DNA of 64,000 nt, from assembly GCA_963717195.1 (NCBI GenBank), contig CAVQVR010000010.1:310001-374000 (forward strand), read 5' to 3'. Each line of letters opens with the position of its first letter. The stretch's first letter is position 1. Of this stretch, positions 34,410 to 42,907 are shown piece by piece. Both the position numbers and the translations under genes were made by a program. The notes beneath the pieces are model-generated. The model had not been told where the DNA came from. It saw nothing but the letters and a program-made list of their open reading frames with translations, and searched no databases. This DNA comes from JACDAE01 sp963717195. GTDB taxonomy: Bacteria; Chloroflexota; Ktedonobacteria; Ktedonobacterales; Ktedonobacteraceae.

Positions 34410-34449
34410 AAAAAAGAGAGGGGCCCAGGTCTGTCGCCTGCGCCCCTCT
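34410..34449 (-). terminator. Intrinsic terminator upstream of metG (attenuator)
   Basis: Minus strand AGAGGGGC-G-CAGG, loop, CCTG-G-GCCCCTCT followed by C and six T. It lies inside the transcription unit, between promoter and start codon, so it can only serve conditional termination. Confidence 0.8.
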
Positions 34450-34636
34450 TGCATTACCTCTATGTTGTTTACCTTTTCAGGTAAATAGAACGTGTGTGTG
34501 CGAAGGACAGCGACACCTGACCGGATACCATCATCATCTCAGGCATCCAGCAGCGAAGGGTAAGCATGGTAATGGAAATGTTTTGCTTACACTGCATAGT
34601 TGTCACGGTCCTTCTCGCTACGTTCGGATATGATAG

Positions 34637-34663
34637 AAAAAAGCCGACGTGAAATGGCTTTTT
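34637..34663 (-). terminator. Early terminator-like hairpin in the metG leader
   Basis: AAAAAGCC, ten-base loop, GGCTTTTTT on the minus strand, only about 25-50 nt after the predicted start of transcription. Confidence 0.5.
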
Positions 34664-34688
34664 CCAGGATAATCAGTTTCTTTTTTAG

Positions 34689-34718
34689 AGTGTAGTCGAT
34701 ATTGTTGCGTTCTGTCAA
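34689..34718 (-). promoter_or_regulatory. Promoter of metG
   Basis: TTGACA and TACACT with an 18-bp spacer. The whole 30-bp block recurs with two mismatches at 36216-36245. Confidence 0.65.
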
Positions 34719-34833
34719 GTTTTATAAAAACCTGGCGAGAAAACCACTTTGGGTGGTTCGTTCTAATAATTGCCCTATCAGTGAAAACTATGTTATTCTT
34801 CAGACAAGAACATCATAGAGAATGGAGATCTAG

Positions 34834-35301
34834 ATGAACGAAGAGCTTCACGCTATCTATACACAGGACCAGGCCGACCGAAAAGGCGAAATCAATGCCG
34901 ATATACAGGAGCGTGATCGCATACGCCGCCAGCGCGTAGAAGACTTGCTCACGGCTGGCTTAGTACAGACAGCAGAAGATTATTTTCATGCTGCTATGGT
35001 CTTCCAGCACGGCGAACACCTGGATGATTACAGGAAGGCACACGAACTCGCTCAAAAGGCCGCTGAACTCGGCCATAGTACCGGACGCTGGCTAACTGCC
35101 GCCGCTTACGACCGCTGGCTGATCATGCAGAACAAACCTCAGAAATACGGCACACAGTATACTACCCAGGATGGTTCCACGTTTATGCTCTGCGAGGTCG
35201 ATCCCAGCACAACAGATGAAGAGCGGGCTGAATGGAATGTACCATCTCTAGCAGAAGCGCAACAACTCGCCACAGAAATCAATATGCGCCGTGCATTGTA
35301 G
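34834..35301 (+). CDS. DUF6624-like protein
   Basis: A 155-residue soluble protein. Recognisable stretches are RIRRQRVEDLL...G, DYFHAAMVFQHGEHLDDYRKAHELA, STGRWLTAAAYDRWLIMQNKPQKYGTQY and the C-terminal NVPSLAEAQ. This pattern is common in a family of small bacterial proteins of unknown function (DUF6624). GGAG lies 6 nt before the ATG. The TAG stop codon belongs to a GTAGGGGC-family repeat. It is divergent from metG. Confidence 0.75.
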   Translation: MNEELHAIYTQDQADRKGEINADIQERDRIRRQRVEDLLTAGLVQTAEDYFHAAMVFQHGEHLDDYRKAHELAQKAAELGHSTGRWLTAAAYDRWLIMQNKPQKYGTQYTTQDGSTFMLCEVDPSTTDEERAEWNVPSLAEAQQLATEINMRRAL

Positions 35302-35322
35302 GGGCCAGATTTATCGCGCCCA
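35297..35322 (+). repeat. GTAGGGGC-family repeat, single arm
   Basis: Identical over 25-26 bp to the left arm of the inverted repeat at 53456-53530, but present once. It provides the stop codon of the preceding gene. Confidence 0.7.
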
Positions 35323-35417
35323 TGCCTGAGTGTATCCCTATAAGATATAATGGGCGTGTTGAACATAGAGGATAGGAGAGAGCATTTCCTAACTGCAAAA
35401 AGAGAGGAGGATTTGTT

Positions 35418-36137
35418 ATGGCACAACTCAATGGAGCACAGATTACGTGGCTAGGGCATGCCACATTTAAAGTGACGACGCCCCAGGACAAGGTTATTTT
35501 GATTGATCCCTGGATTGAAGGGAATCCTAAGAGTCCGCCTGAAGCCAGGCAACTCGAGCGGGTTGATTTGATTCTGGTAACGCATGGGCATTCCGACCAC
35601 ATCAACGATGTTGTACCGACCGCGCAGAAGTTTCATTCCCAGGTGGTGGCTATTGTGGAGACAGCGGGCTGGATCGGCTCGAAGGGCGTCAAAAATGTGA
35701 TAGGCATCAATATCGGTGGCAGCGTGAACGTGCAGGGGATTACCATCTCCATGACCCAGGCGTTTCACTCTTCGGGCATCGACGATGGTGGGCAGATGGT
35801 GTACGGAGGCGATCCTGTCGGGTTTGTGATAGAGCTAGAGAACGGCCTCAAGTTGTATCACGCGGGCGATACCTGCCCGTTTGGAGATATGCAGTTGATT
35901 CGCGATCTGTACGCGCCCGATATCGCCATGCTGCCAATCGGCGATTTTTATACGATGGGACCGAAAGGGGCAGCGTTGGCGACACGACTGCTGGGAGTGA
36001 AGCATGTCATCCCCATGCATTATGGCACCTTCCCCATATTGGTTGGCACACCTGCACAATTAAAGGATGAATTGCGCAAGTTGGGCCTGGAGAGTGTCGA
36101 GGTGATCGAAATAATGCCTGGGCAGATGCTCAAGTAG
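35418..36137 (+). CDS. UPF0173 metal-dependent hydrolase (metallo-beta-lactamase fold)
   Basis: A 239-residue protein. Features: ITWLGHATFKVTTPQ, DPWIEGNPKSP, metal motif THGHSDHINDV, AFHSSGID, KLYHAGDTCPFGDM (Asp ligand), DIAMLPIGDFYTMGPKGAA and VIPMHYGTFPIL. This set defines UPF0173, soluble hydrolases with unknown physiological substrate. Length is normal. A GAGAGGAGG ribosome-binding site precedes the ATG. Likely monocistronic, ending in a stem-loop at 36161. Confidence 0.92.
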   Translation: MAQLNGAQITWLGHATFKVTTPQDKVILIDPWIEGNPKSPPEARQLERVDLILVTHGHSDHINDVVPTAQKFHSQVVAIVETAGWIGSKGVKNVIGINIGGSVNVQGITISMTQAFHSSGIDDGGQMVYGGDPVGFVIELENGLKLYHAGDTCPFGDMQLIRDLYAPDIAMLPIGDFYTMGPKGAALATRLLGVKHVIPMHYGTFPILVGTPAQLKDELRKLGLESVEVIEIMPGQMLK

Positions 36138-36160
36138 GATATTACTGAGCTCTGCCAGTC

Positions 36161-36191
36161 GGGAGGGCATTTCGTAACTCAGCGCCCTCCC
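36161..36191. terminator. Hairpin terminator
   Basis: GGGAGGGC / GCCCTCCC stem, 24 bp after the hydrolase stop codon. No clear U-run on the plus strand. Confidence 0.5.
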
Positions 36192-36215
36192 ACAATCATC
36201 GATTTCTTGCTTTCA

Positions 36216-36245
36216 AGTGTAGTCGATGTTGTTGCGTTTTGTCAA
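36216..36245 (-). promoter_or_regulatory. Second copy of the metG promoter block
   Basis: TTGACA-18 bp-TACACT on the minus strand, 28 of 30 bases identical to the metG promoter. It points towards the 3' end of the hydrolase gene with only the hairpin at 36161-36191 in front of it, so it may make a short RNA of about 50 nt or be a relic. Confidence 0.4.
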
Positions 36246-36261
36246 ACTCTATTCTGCAACC

Positions 36262-36768
36262 TTATTGGGGGTCATCAATATAGTCATAGTCGGAAGCGTA
36301 ACAGGAACCAGACCAGCAGAGCTGAGCTGTTACCGTATACCACCTATTAGCAGCCGGGAATTGGTGGCGCCATGTTGTCTCGCCAGATGTGCAGTTAGCC
36401 CAACACTGATAAGAAGCGCTAGTTCGATCACCAAAGTTTATGTTGACCGAAACCCCAAAATATGCCGCACCACACCAATAGGCACCCATTATGTCGGTAT
36501 GATTACCTTGATAGTCATCGTAAAGGCCAACGGATGGAGCACCGCAGTCCAGCTTTGGAGACTTCGGAGTACTAGAAGAGCTAATTTGTGTGAGAGCGTT
36601 CCCCGATGTCGCTAGCTGGTGCCCAGCCGCATAGCTCGTTGATGCACTATTCACCGCCAGAAGTCCAGTAAGTACTAATGTGAGTGCCAGTGCAATGAGA
36701 CATCTAGTCATAGAGTGTTTCATTGCTTGTTTGCCTTTTACAAGCCATCTTAAATCTGTAGATTTCAT
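36262..36768 (-). CDS. Small secreted cysteine-containing protein
   Basis: A 168-residue protein with a signal peptide whose hydrophobic core is about residues 20-40 (CLIALALTLVLTGLL), ending SYA. The mature part holds six Cys arranged as DCGAPS, YWCGAAYFG, YQCWANCTSG and LCWSGSCYASDYD, suggesting three disulphides in a small beta-rich domain rich in Tyr and Trp. Two in-frame starts are possible: the first ATG (36768) has GGA at proper distance; one 15 codons later gives a more usual signal peptide. No family recognised. Confidence 0.65.
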   Translation of the reverse strand: MKSTDLRWLVKGKQAMKHSMTRCLIALALTLVLTGLLAVNSASTSYAAGHQLATSGNALTQISSSSTPKSPKLDCGAPSVGLYDDYQGNHTDIMGAYWCGAAYFGVSVNINFGDRTSASYQCWANCTSGETTWRHQFPAANRWYTVTAQLCWSGSCYASDYDYIDDPQ

Positions 36769-37275
36769 GTTTTTTCCTTCTTCATTGCTTCCATTCGCTT
36801 GAGAAAAGAAACAAATACAAATTATTGGCGTTTTATCTCAAAACATCTAAATATGGAAAGAGTATGAGGTGTCTATACCTATTATATCAAATTATTATTA
36901 TACGTCAATGCTTGTAAGACTCCATTAATTGGTGAAGGAGTGGGGAATTGAAAATTTGTTCGAAATACAATGGCCTCTGGCCGTCAATTTCTTGAAGGAA
37001 CACCTGAGCTAACACGACACTACTATAGAGAAACGAGCAAGAGGGATGAGTAACATTGAATATGTACAGTCCTCTTGCTTACCTTGAGGATGAAGACACC
37101 TCTTTTCTACTCATAAACTTGACAGAAGGTAACAGTTTAGATTATCTTTTCCTCAGCACGTTTTTTAAGCGGATTTTCATAACCCTAAACAAAAACAGTC
37201 ATTACTTCTTTAGAGAAGTGGTAGTGCTAGCATCCTGGCAAGGATCAACATTATAGCTGTTCAAAGGAGAGCACG
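36769..37275. other. A+T-rich spacer with promoter of the sugar-binding protein gene
   Basis: No supported gene. A 66-codon frame at 37056-37256 has no ribosome-binding site and contains the promoter at 37119. Confidence 0.5.
37119..37147 (+). promoter_or_regulatory. Sigma-70-type promoter
   Basis: TTGACA-17 bp-TTATCT, about 125 bp before the sugar-binding lipoprotein gene. Confidence 0.5.
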
Positions 37276-38331
37276 ATGACCGGTGACAAAGTGATTAACA
37301 GGCCAATAACGCATACAGCAGATGAGAATTTCTCACGGCGCGGATTTCTCGGCGGCTTAGGAACTGCTGGCGCAGGTCTCTCGCTCTCCTCGCTGCTGGC
37401 AGCTTGTAATACCAATTCTCAGGCACAAAAAAGTGGAATCGGTACCTCCCCTAACTCCCGCCGCCTCACCGCCGCCTTTACTAATAATAGCCTGACAGCG
37501 ACATGGTGCAAACAGGGTCAAGATGTTGCTATGGCATGGGGCAAATGGTTTGGCATAGATGTTCAGTGGTTTGACGGAGAAGCCAGTATCGATACACAAC
37601 GTCAGGCACTTGACAAGATCGCCAACCAGAAATGGGACTTTGTGGCGATCCAGGCTGTAAGCGTCGATACTCTCATCCAACCAGTACAACAATTATTAGA
37701 TAAAGGTATTCCCGTCATTCAAATGGATACGGAGATTGACTCTTCACACAGTACAAACGTCACAACCTTCATCGCACCGGACAATGTGTACATGGGCGAG
37801 GCATCCGCAACCGCCCTCTTCGAAAAAATGGGAGGACAGGGAACAGTCATCATGACCCAGGGACAACTTGGGCACACAGGCGCTCAGGGACGCACTGAAG
37901 GATTTTATCAGGCTCTGGCTAAATATCCCAACATTGAATTACTCGCCAAAGATCCCGCCGATTGGGACGTTAATAAAACAACGCAACTATGGGAAGATTA
38001 TCTCGTACGCTTCAAAGATATCGGAGGCGGTTTCTTCCACAACGACGATATGGCATTAGCTGCTTTGAAAGTCATTCAGAGAGCAGGACGCTCTATCTCT
38101 ATTTCTAGTATCGATGCCATGCCACCCGCCATTGAGGCCGTTATCAATGGCTCCATTGTGACAACTATCCGTAATCCCGCCGGTCGTATCCACTGGGGAG
38201 CCCTGTTTATTGGCATGCTAGCGGCAAATGGTGCAAAGGATATACCAGATTATATCCTCGCCGATGGTCCTATCGCGACCCCACAAAATGGGGCTGGCCT
38301 TATATTTATGGAAAACCAGTCTTTGTTGTAG
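37276..38331 (+). CDS. Tat-exported sugar-binding lipoprotein (RbsB-like, Peripla_BP_4)
   Basis: A 351-residue binding protein. The N-terminus has a twin-arginine signal (SRRGFLGG, residues 20-27) and a lipobox LLAAC (Cys at about 44). The mature part shows the type I periplasmic-binding fold of ribose/galactose-binding proteins: VAMAWGKWFGIDVQWFDGEASIDTQ, KWDFVAIQAVSVDTL, GIPVIQMDTEID, TFIAPDNVYMGEASA, GQLGHTGAQGRTEGF and FHNDDMALAALKVIQRAG. No ABC permease or ATPase follows; instead a Cache histidine kinase does, so it may deliver its ligand to a sensor. A good AAAGGAGAG site precedes the ATG. Confidence 0.88.
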   Translation: MTGDKVINRPITHTADENFSRRGFLGGLGTAGAGLSLSSLLAACNTNSQAQKSGIGTSPNSRRLTAAFTNNSLTATWCKQGQDVAMAWGKWFGIDVQWFDGEASIDTQRQALDKIANQKWDFVAIQAVSVDTLIQPVQQLLDKGIPVIQMDTEIDSSHSTNVTTFIAPDNVYMGEASATALFEKMGGQGTVIMTQGQLGHTGAQGRTEGFYQALAKYPNIELLAKDPADWDVNKTTQLWEDYLVRFKDIGGGFFHNDDMALAALKVIQRAGRSISISSIDAMPPAIEAVINGSIVTTIRNPAGRIHWGALFIGMLAANGAKDIPDYILADGPIATPQNGAGLIFMENQSLL

Positions 38332-38406
38332 TCTACGAAACGTCTGTGCATGGATTGCTGGCACTCTTAGCAAAGCTTAGCTTCCTCTCTTTTAGGAGTA
38401 TTTTAT

Positions 38407-40332
38407 ATGGTCCATCGAGCATTTTCTAAATACCTGAGGCTGAAAATATCGTTAACAGCGGCTATATCGATACTTCTCATTCTGGCCGCTATCGTTCCAC
38501 TCCTCATCACCATCACCAGCAGCCAGTCATTCTCGCGTCCACAATTAATCACACAATCAGCCAATTCCATGTCCCAGGATGCACACACCAGTGTACGCTT
38601 AATCGATGCCTATTTACATGATCGCCTTCATGATGTACAGATCGTCAGTAGCCTTTCCTCCCTTCAAAGCTATATGCTAGGAGATCACTCCCCTTCTTCT
38701 ACGCAGCAGGTCATTAATGCTCTGAGCGTTGGCGAACAAAGTGACGCCAACTATGACACCTGGTCGGTACTGGATCTTCAGGGAAAACCCCTCTTATGGT
38801 ATCCCTTACCACCTCAAAAGCACGAAAACACCTTCATTCCTTCAACTACCCTTACTCAAGTCCAACAGTTAACAATTTCCTCCGATCAAGTCCAACAGTC
38901 AACATCCGCCCTTTTCTCCGGCATCTATTACGACCCGAACGTAGGAAATGCATCCATTGTTATATATATACCTATTGCTAGCTCTGACTCAAAGGCCGTA
39001 GGTATTCTACGAGTCGAGTTCTTTCTAAACTACATATGGAACGTCGTCAACAGCCAGGTGGATAGTGTGGGAAGTTACGCATTTATTCTCGATCAAAATG
39101 GGGTACGTATCGCGTATACAAATACCTATGGCTCAACTCTTTCTCGCTCCAAATATCTGTTTAAAGCTATTGCTCCACTTACCCCGGCACAGCAACAACT
39201 CGTTTCCTCTCAGGACCTCTATGGGAACAACGAACAACACCTGACTATTTTTAATGACGCGCTCCTTGCCAATAAACAGAATGACCCGCATGCCCCTTCC
39301 GAATTTGAGATGGTGCCTGCTGGACAAAAGGAAAATTTTGAGGTCGTTAAAGTACCTATTCCAACCATCTCGTGGACCTACTACGAGCTTCGTCCCTTAA
39401 AAGCTATCGTCTCTATTGCCGATCAACAGCTACACACTACGCTTCTCATCGCAGCTATTGTTCTCGTCCTGGCTATCCTCTTAGGGGTGGCTACAGGACG
39501 GCGTATCACACAACCACTTTTGCGTTCGATGGAGCAAGAACACCGTGCCTACACACAACAACAATATCTCAATCAAATGAAAGATCAGATCCTTCTAAAT
39601 GTCAGCCACGAATTACGAACTCCGCTGACTGAAGTGTATGGTTATCTTGAATTACTTATGACGTTCAGCGATAAACTTGATAGCGCCACGCAGATGACAT
39701 TCCTCAGACATGCAACGGAAGGGTGTGAAGAGTTACAACTGCTCGTCAACGATGTACTCGATACTGTTCGTTCCGATAATCAACCAAGAATGCTGCACTT
39801 AAAGAATGTGCCGGTCGCTCAGATAGTGAAAAATGTGCTTGACAACTTTGATCCACGCACCATACAGAATTATGACCTTCAGATCTCTATCCCCGAAACA
39901 CTTATAGTGCAAGCCGATGAGCGATTTATGCGCCAGATATTGCGTAATCTCCTCTCAAATGCTTTTAAATACACACCACCGCAGACGCAATTAGTAATCG
40001 ATGCTACTCCAGATACAACTCACCTTAGAGGAAACCCGCCTTCTCCAGCAATTTGCATTCGCGTAAAAGATAGTGGACCAGGGATTCCGCCAACTGACAT
40101 GCCCCTACTTTTTGAAAAATTTGGTCGTCTTGAGCGCGATGTTTCAAGCTCCACGCGTGGTGTAGGGTTGGGACTCTATATCAGTAAGCAGCTTGTAGAA
40201 GCCATGGGCGGCGAGATCTGGGTTGAAAGTTCGGGCATTGTGGGGCAGGGAAGCCAGTTTTGTTTTACGCTTCCTCTCGTTGTTGAAGCGGCTCACGAGA
40301 AAGTAGAACAACTTCCTCCCTCAAAAGTGTGA
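38407..40332 (+). CDS. Membrane sensor histidine kinase with extracytoplasmic Cache-like domain
   Basis: A 641-residue kinase. First span about 16-37, extracytoplasmic domain 40-340 (dCache-like size, with YDTWSVLDLQGKPLLWYP and GSYAFILDQNGVRIAYT), second span 345-367, then a short linker and HisKA with the phospho-acceptor in NVSHELRTPLTEVYGYLELL. HATPase_c motifs are RNLLSNAFKYTP (N box), KDSGPGIP (G1), KFGRLERD (F) and TRGVGLGLYISKQLVEAMGG (G2). No response regulator is adjacent, so the output partner is elsewhere. 75 bp after the sugar-binding protein gene, with AGGAG before the ATG. Confidence 0.9.
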   Translation: MVHRAFSKYLRLKISLTAAISILLILAAIVPLLITITSSQSFSRPQLITQSANSMSQDAHTSVRLIDAYLHDRLHDVQIVSSLSSLQSYMLGDHSPSSTQQVINALSVGEQSDANYDTWSVLDLQGKPLLWYPLPPQKHENTFIPSTTLTQVQQLTISSDQVQQSTSALFSGIYYDPNVGNASIVIYIPIASSDSKAVGILRVEFFLNYIWNVVNSQVDSVGSYAFILDQNGVRIAYTNTYGSTLSRSKYLFKAIAPLTPAQQQLVSSQDLYGNNEQHLTIFNDALLANKQNDPHAPSEFEMVPAGQKENFEVVKVPIPTISWTYYELRPLKAIVSIADQQLHTTLLIAAIVLVLAILLGVATGRRITQPLLRSMEQEHRAYTQQQYLNQMKDQILLNVSHELRTPLTEVYGYLELLMTFSDKLDSATQMTFLRHATEGCEELQLLVNDVLDTVRSDNQPRMLHLKNVPVAQIVKNVLDNFDPRTIQNYDLQISIPETLIVQADERFMRQILRNLLSNAFKYTPPQTQLVIDATPDTTHLRGNPPSPAICIRVKDSGPGIPPTDMPLLFEKFGRLERDVSSSTRGVGLGLYISKQLVEAMGGEIWVESSGIVGQGSQFCFTLPLVVEAAHEKVEQLPPSKV

Positions 40333-40386
40333 GCTACAATCAATCTCATACGTGGTATATCGCACCTCTTGGAAAGAAGGATTTTT

Positions 40387-41076
40387 ATGGTGCCAGATGA
40401 TCAAGAACTGCTCCGCCTGCATATCGAAGCCGTGTGGGATATACAACTCCCACCCATCATCCAAAATGATGTTGCTGTACTCGCCAACGGCAATCAGCCT
40501 CCCTGGTTGCTCTACATTGCTCAGGTAGCGAACAAACGCATCCATATCTGGCATTCAAACATAGACTACCCGACACGTCAAGCGTTGCTGGCACGAGCAG
40601 AAAATGCAGCAACATATTCTATAGAAACAGGCAAACATGGTATAGAACGAGAGATCGCGTTCAGATTTACAGGCCAATCGAGAATGACGCTTGTGCAAGC
40701 ACAACTGTTGGCCCAACCTATCACCCCTGATGAACAAACGTTGGTTGAAGCATTTCAAGCTGGTGCAGCAAAGTATTTTTTCGCGCCAAGCCGTAGACCT
40801 CTCGCTGGCACGATCATAGATGGACGTTTGCTTAGCATAGCTCATAGCTCTCGTCGTACTACCAAAGCATGCGAGTTGGGAATAGAGACGCGCCCTGAAG
40901 CACGCCTTCAGGGATATGCGCTTGCCTCCACCATTTTGTGGACACATGGGATGCTACGAGAAGGTCTGGTACCGATATATAGTGCTCTGGCAGAGAATAC
41001 AGCCTCACTCGCACTGGCCGAGGCCGCCGGATATCGTATTTTCGCCCGCGGCATCAATATTTCCAACTTATCATAA
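40387..41076 (+). CDS. GNAT-like N-acetyltransferase
   Basis: Read from the ATG 40387 (GGAAAGAAGG upstream), 229 residues. The C-terminal half has the GNAT arrangement: AGTIIDGRLLSIAHSS, then ELGIETRPEARLQGYALAS (a degenerate acetyl-CoA loop, R-x-x-G-Y/A) and PIYSALAENTASLALAEAAGY (motif B). The N-terminal 120 residues are less conserved and helical. It resembles FR47-type acetyltransferases. Substrate unknown. It starts 54 bp after the kinase gene and may be co-transcribed. Confidence 0.7.
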   Translation: MVPDDQELLRLHIEAVWDIQLPPIIQNDVAVLANGNQPPWLLYIAQVANKRIHIWHSNIDYPTRQALLARAENAATYSIETGKHGIEREIAFRFTGQSRMTLVQAQLLAQPITPDEQTLVEAFQAGAAKYFFAPSRRPLAGTIIDGRLLSIAHSSRRTTKACELGIETRPEARLQGYALASTILWTHGMLREGLVPIYSALAENTASLALAEAAGYRIFARGINISNLS

Positions 41077-41205
41077 AACAAGCGGGCATCTACGAAAAAA
41101 TAGGGCTCATTCTCCGTTTAAATTTATACAAGCAGAAATCTCCTTTAGTAGAAAATGCGTCGCAGAATGTAGATCGTCCTTTTCATCCTCCTGGGAGGTT
41201 CCCTT

Positions 41206-41427
41206 ATGGCACAGAGTGAAGTCGTCTTACTCCGCCAGAGAATTACAGAAGAATATGAAGCTATGAAACATGGTCTGAGCGGCCTGGCATGTGGTACCGC
41301 TAAACATGCCTTTATCGATGCCCGTATGAAGCGTGTCGATGCGTATTATGATCAACTTACACAATTTATAGGAGCAAAGGAGTCCACTCAGGTAGTTTGT
41401 GAACTCTATATCGAAGTTATAGGATAA
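41206..41427 (+). CDS. Small conserved-looking helical protein
   Basis: 73 residues, preceded by a good GGGAGG ribosome-binding site 7 nt before the ATG. Sequence MAQSEVVLLRQRI...YEAMKHGLSGLACGTAKHAFI suggests a helical bundle. No family recognised. The following perfect 18-bp hairpin supports a real short gene. Confidence 0.6.
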   Translation: MAQSEVVLLRQRITEEYEAMKHGLSGLACGTAKHAFIDARMKRVDAYYDQLTQFIGAKESTQVVCELYIEVIG

Positions 41428-41432
41428 CATCC

Positions 41433-41475
41433 CTTTCGCCAACACATTTTACCTGTGAAAATGTGTTGGCGAAAG
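41433..41475 (+). terminator. Perfect 18-bp stem-loop after the small gene
   Basis: CTTTCGCCAACACATTTT and its exact complement around a 7-nt loop, starting 5 bp after the stop. No U-run follows, so terminator or mRNA-stabilising role is uncertain. Confidence 0.5.
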
Positions 41476-41620
41476 ATGTCGTCAATGTGGCCTCTACTTT
41501 GTAAAATCGGAAGGTTTTCTATCTAAAATCATAACCAGATCAAGATATCTCATTTTCATCAATATGTGATATAATGACGAAAAGACGGCTGTATATATAC
41601 CACGGAAAAGGTGAGAAACG

Positions 41621-41935
41621 ATGTTTTCTTTCAGCATAGAGACTCTCATAAGTGGAATAATGTTCTTCCTGGGCGTTTATGCAGCGATCAGCATGCAAAA
41701 AGCTGCACAGCAATTTGTTACAGCAAGATATATTGCTGACCAAAGTGACGGCACGACTTCATCTCGACGTGCAAAAAGCCCACCTATTGCCCTTATAGCC
41801 TTTCTAGTAGTATTGATTATATTGCTGTGTATTCCCACATCTTATACTACGGCGGCATCCCTGTCTTTTGCGGCTGGTACACTATTCGCCACTATCGTTT
41901 TTCTATTTAAAAAAGTGCGTGTTTCCTTCTTGTAA
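41621..41935 (+). CDS. Small membrane protein
   Basis: 104 residues with an N-terminal hydrophobic segment (5-25) and two C-terminal spans (about 55-75 and 78-95). AAAAGGTGAG lies just before the ATG. No recognisable domain. It stands alone before a convergent gene. Confidence 0.55.
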   Translation: MFSFSIETLISGIMFFLGVYAAISMQKAAQQFVTARYIADQSDGTTSSRRAKSPPIALIAFLVVLIILLCIPTSYTTAASLSFAAGTLFATIVFLFKKVRVSFL

Positions 41936-41972
41936 TGCATTAACATGAGTGTGAGCAAAAGAGCACTGTAAA

Positions 41973-42872
41973 CTACATCCCAATAAGATCAGCCTTTTGC
42001 AAAACATTCTTCACGCTCCTCACAATTGCAACATCAACCATCTTACCCTCGAATGCTACAGCGCCTATCCCTTGCTCCTGGGCTGCAGTGTAGGCTGCAT
42101 CGAGGCGACGGGCATAATCCACCTCTTGTGGCGTTGGAGAGAACACCTGGTTAGCGAGGCCGATCTGGTTGGGATGGATCGCCCACTTGCCACTAAAACC
42201 GAGGATGTGTGCACGTGTACACTCGCGACGATAGCCATCAGGATTTTTGAAGTCAGAATATGCGCCATCGATGGCATCAATATGGGCAAGGCGGGCGGCA
42301 ATGGCGATTTTGTTACGCACATAGTGCCAGGGATCGCCCGGATAGTCATCAACATAGCCTTCGATCACTCTGCTATCCATCCCCTGCGAGGCGCTATAGT
42401 CGCCGGGACCAAAGATTAACGCTTCCAGGCGTGAGCTAGATAGCGCAATCTCTTCTATGTTGACGATGGCTTCCACCTCTTCGATGAGCACCTCAAGGCC
42501 AATGCGATGCGGAAGCTTCAGACGCTTCTCAATCTGTGTCAGCAGCACATCGACCCACCAGACATCCTTCGCCGCTTTCACCTTTGGAACGATGATGACA
42601 TCAATGTACGCACCAGCCTCCTCAACCACGGAGATAATATCCTGGTAGGCATATTCGGTCGCCAGGTCATTAATGCGATAAGCACGCGTCTTCTTGCCCC
42701 AGTCCAGCGTTTTGAGCGCCTTGATCACTTTTGCACGCGCTGCGATCTTCTCGTTTGGAGAGACAGAATCTTCAAGGTCAAGAAATACCAGATCGGCATT
42801 GCTGGCAACGGCTTTCTCAATCATGCGTTCGTTACTGGCGGGGGTTGAGAGTTCTGAGCGCCTCAGACGCAT
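41973..42872 (-). CDS. HpcH/HpaI aldolase family, CitE / malyl-CoA lyase-like
   Basis: Read from the ATG 42872 (GGGG 6 nt upstream) it has 299 residues and starts MRLRRSELSTPASNERMI, as do CitE-like lyases. TIM-barrel landmarks are DLVFLDLEDSVSPNEK (metal region), YRINDLATEYAYQDI, DVIIVPKVKAAKDV, LEVLIEEVEAIVNIEEIA, ALIFGPGDYSASQGM and GKWAIHPNQIGLANQVF. These fit L-malyl-CoA/beta-methylmalyl-CoA lyases or citramalyl-CoA lyases. Which acyl-CoA is split cannot be decided. A LysR gene lies directly upstream on the same strand, probably its regulator. Confidence 0.85.
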   Translation of the reverse strand: MRLRRSELSTPASNERMIEKAVASNADLVFLDLEDSVSPNEKIAARAKVIKALKTLDWGKKTRAYRINDLATEYAYQDIISVVEEAGAYIDVIIVPKVKAAKDVWWVDVLLTQIEKRLKLPHRIGLEVLIEEVEAIVNIEEIALSSSRLEALIFGPGDYSASQGMDSRVIEGYVDDYPGDPWHYVRNKIAIAARLAHIDAIDGAYSDFKNPDGYRRECTRAHILGFSGKWAIHPNQIGLANQVFSPTPQEVDYARRLDAAYTAAQEQGIGAVAFEGKMVDVAIVRSVKNVLQKADLIGM

Positions 42873-42907
42873 GCGTTTTCCCCTTTCGTTTGCAACATAA
42901 TTCACAT

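Larger units (their letters stand above)
34381..34688 (-). promoter_or_regulatory. Structured metG leader, probable attenuator, class unknown
   Basis: Between promoter and start codon the minus-strand leader can form a 7-bp closing stem (34608-34614 with 34502-34508) enclosing hairpins 34560-34566/34584-34590 and 34523-34529/34542-34548. Then follow a GAAA-type hairpin at 34468-34485 and a strong terminator only 30 nt before the ATG. A second terminator-like hairpin (34637-34663) sits near the 5' end. The layout is that of a regulated leader. The conserved T-box sequence TGGNACCGCG was not found, nor a SAM-I core. Confidence 0.55.

Noticed and set aside
34381..34688. T-box or SAM-I riboswitch before metG
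   Set aside because: Neither the TGGNACCGCG antiterminator sequence nor a SAM-I core could be found; kept as an unclassified leader.
37056..37256. 66-codon plus-strand frame
   Set aside because: No Shine-Dalgarno, and it contains the promoter of the next gene.
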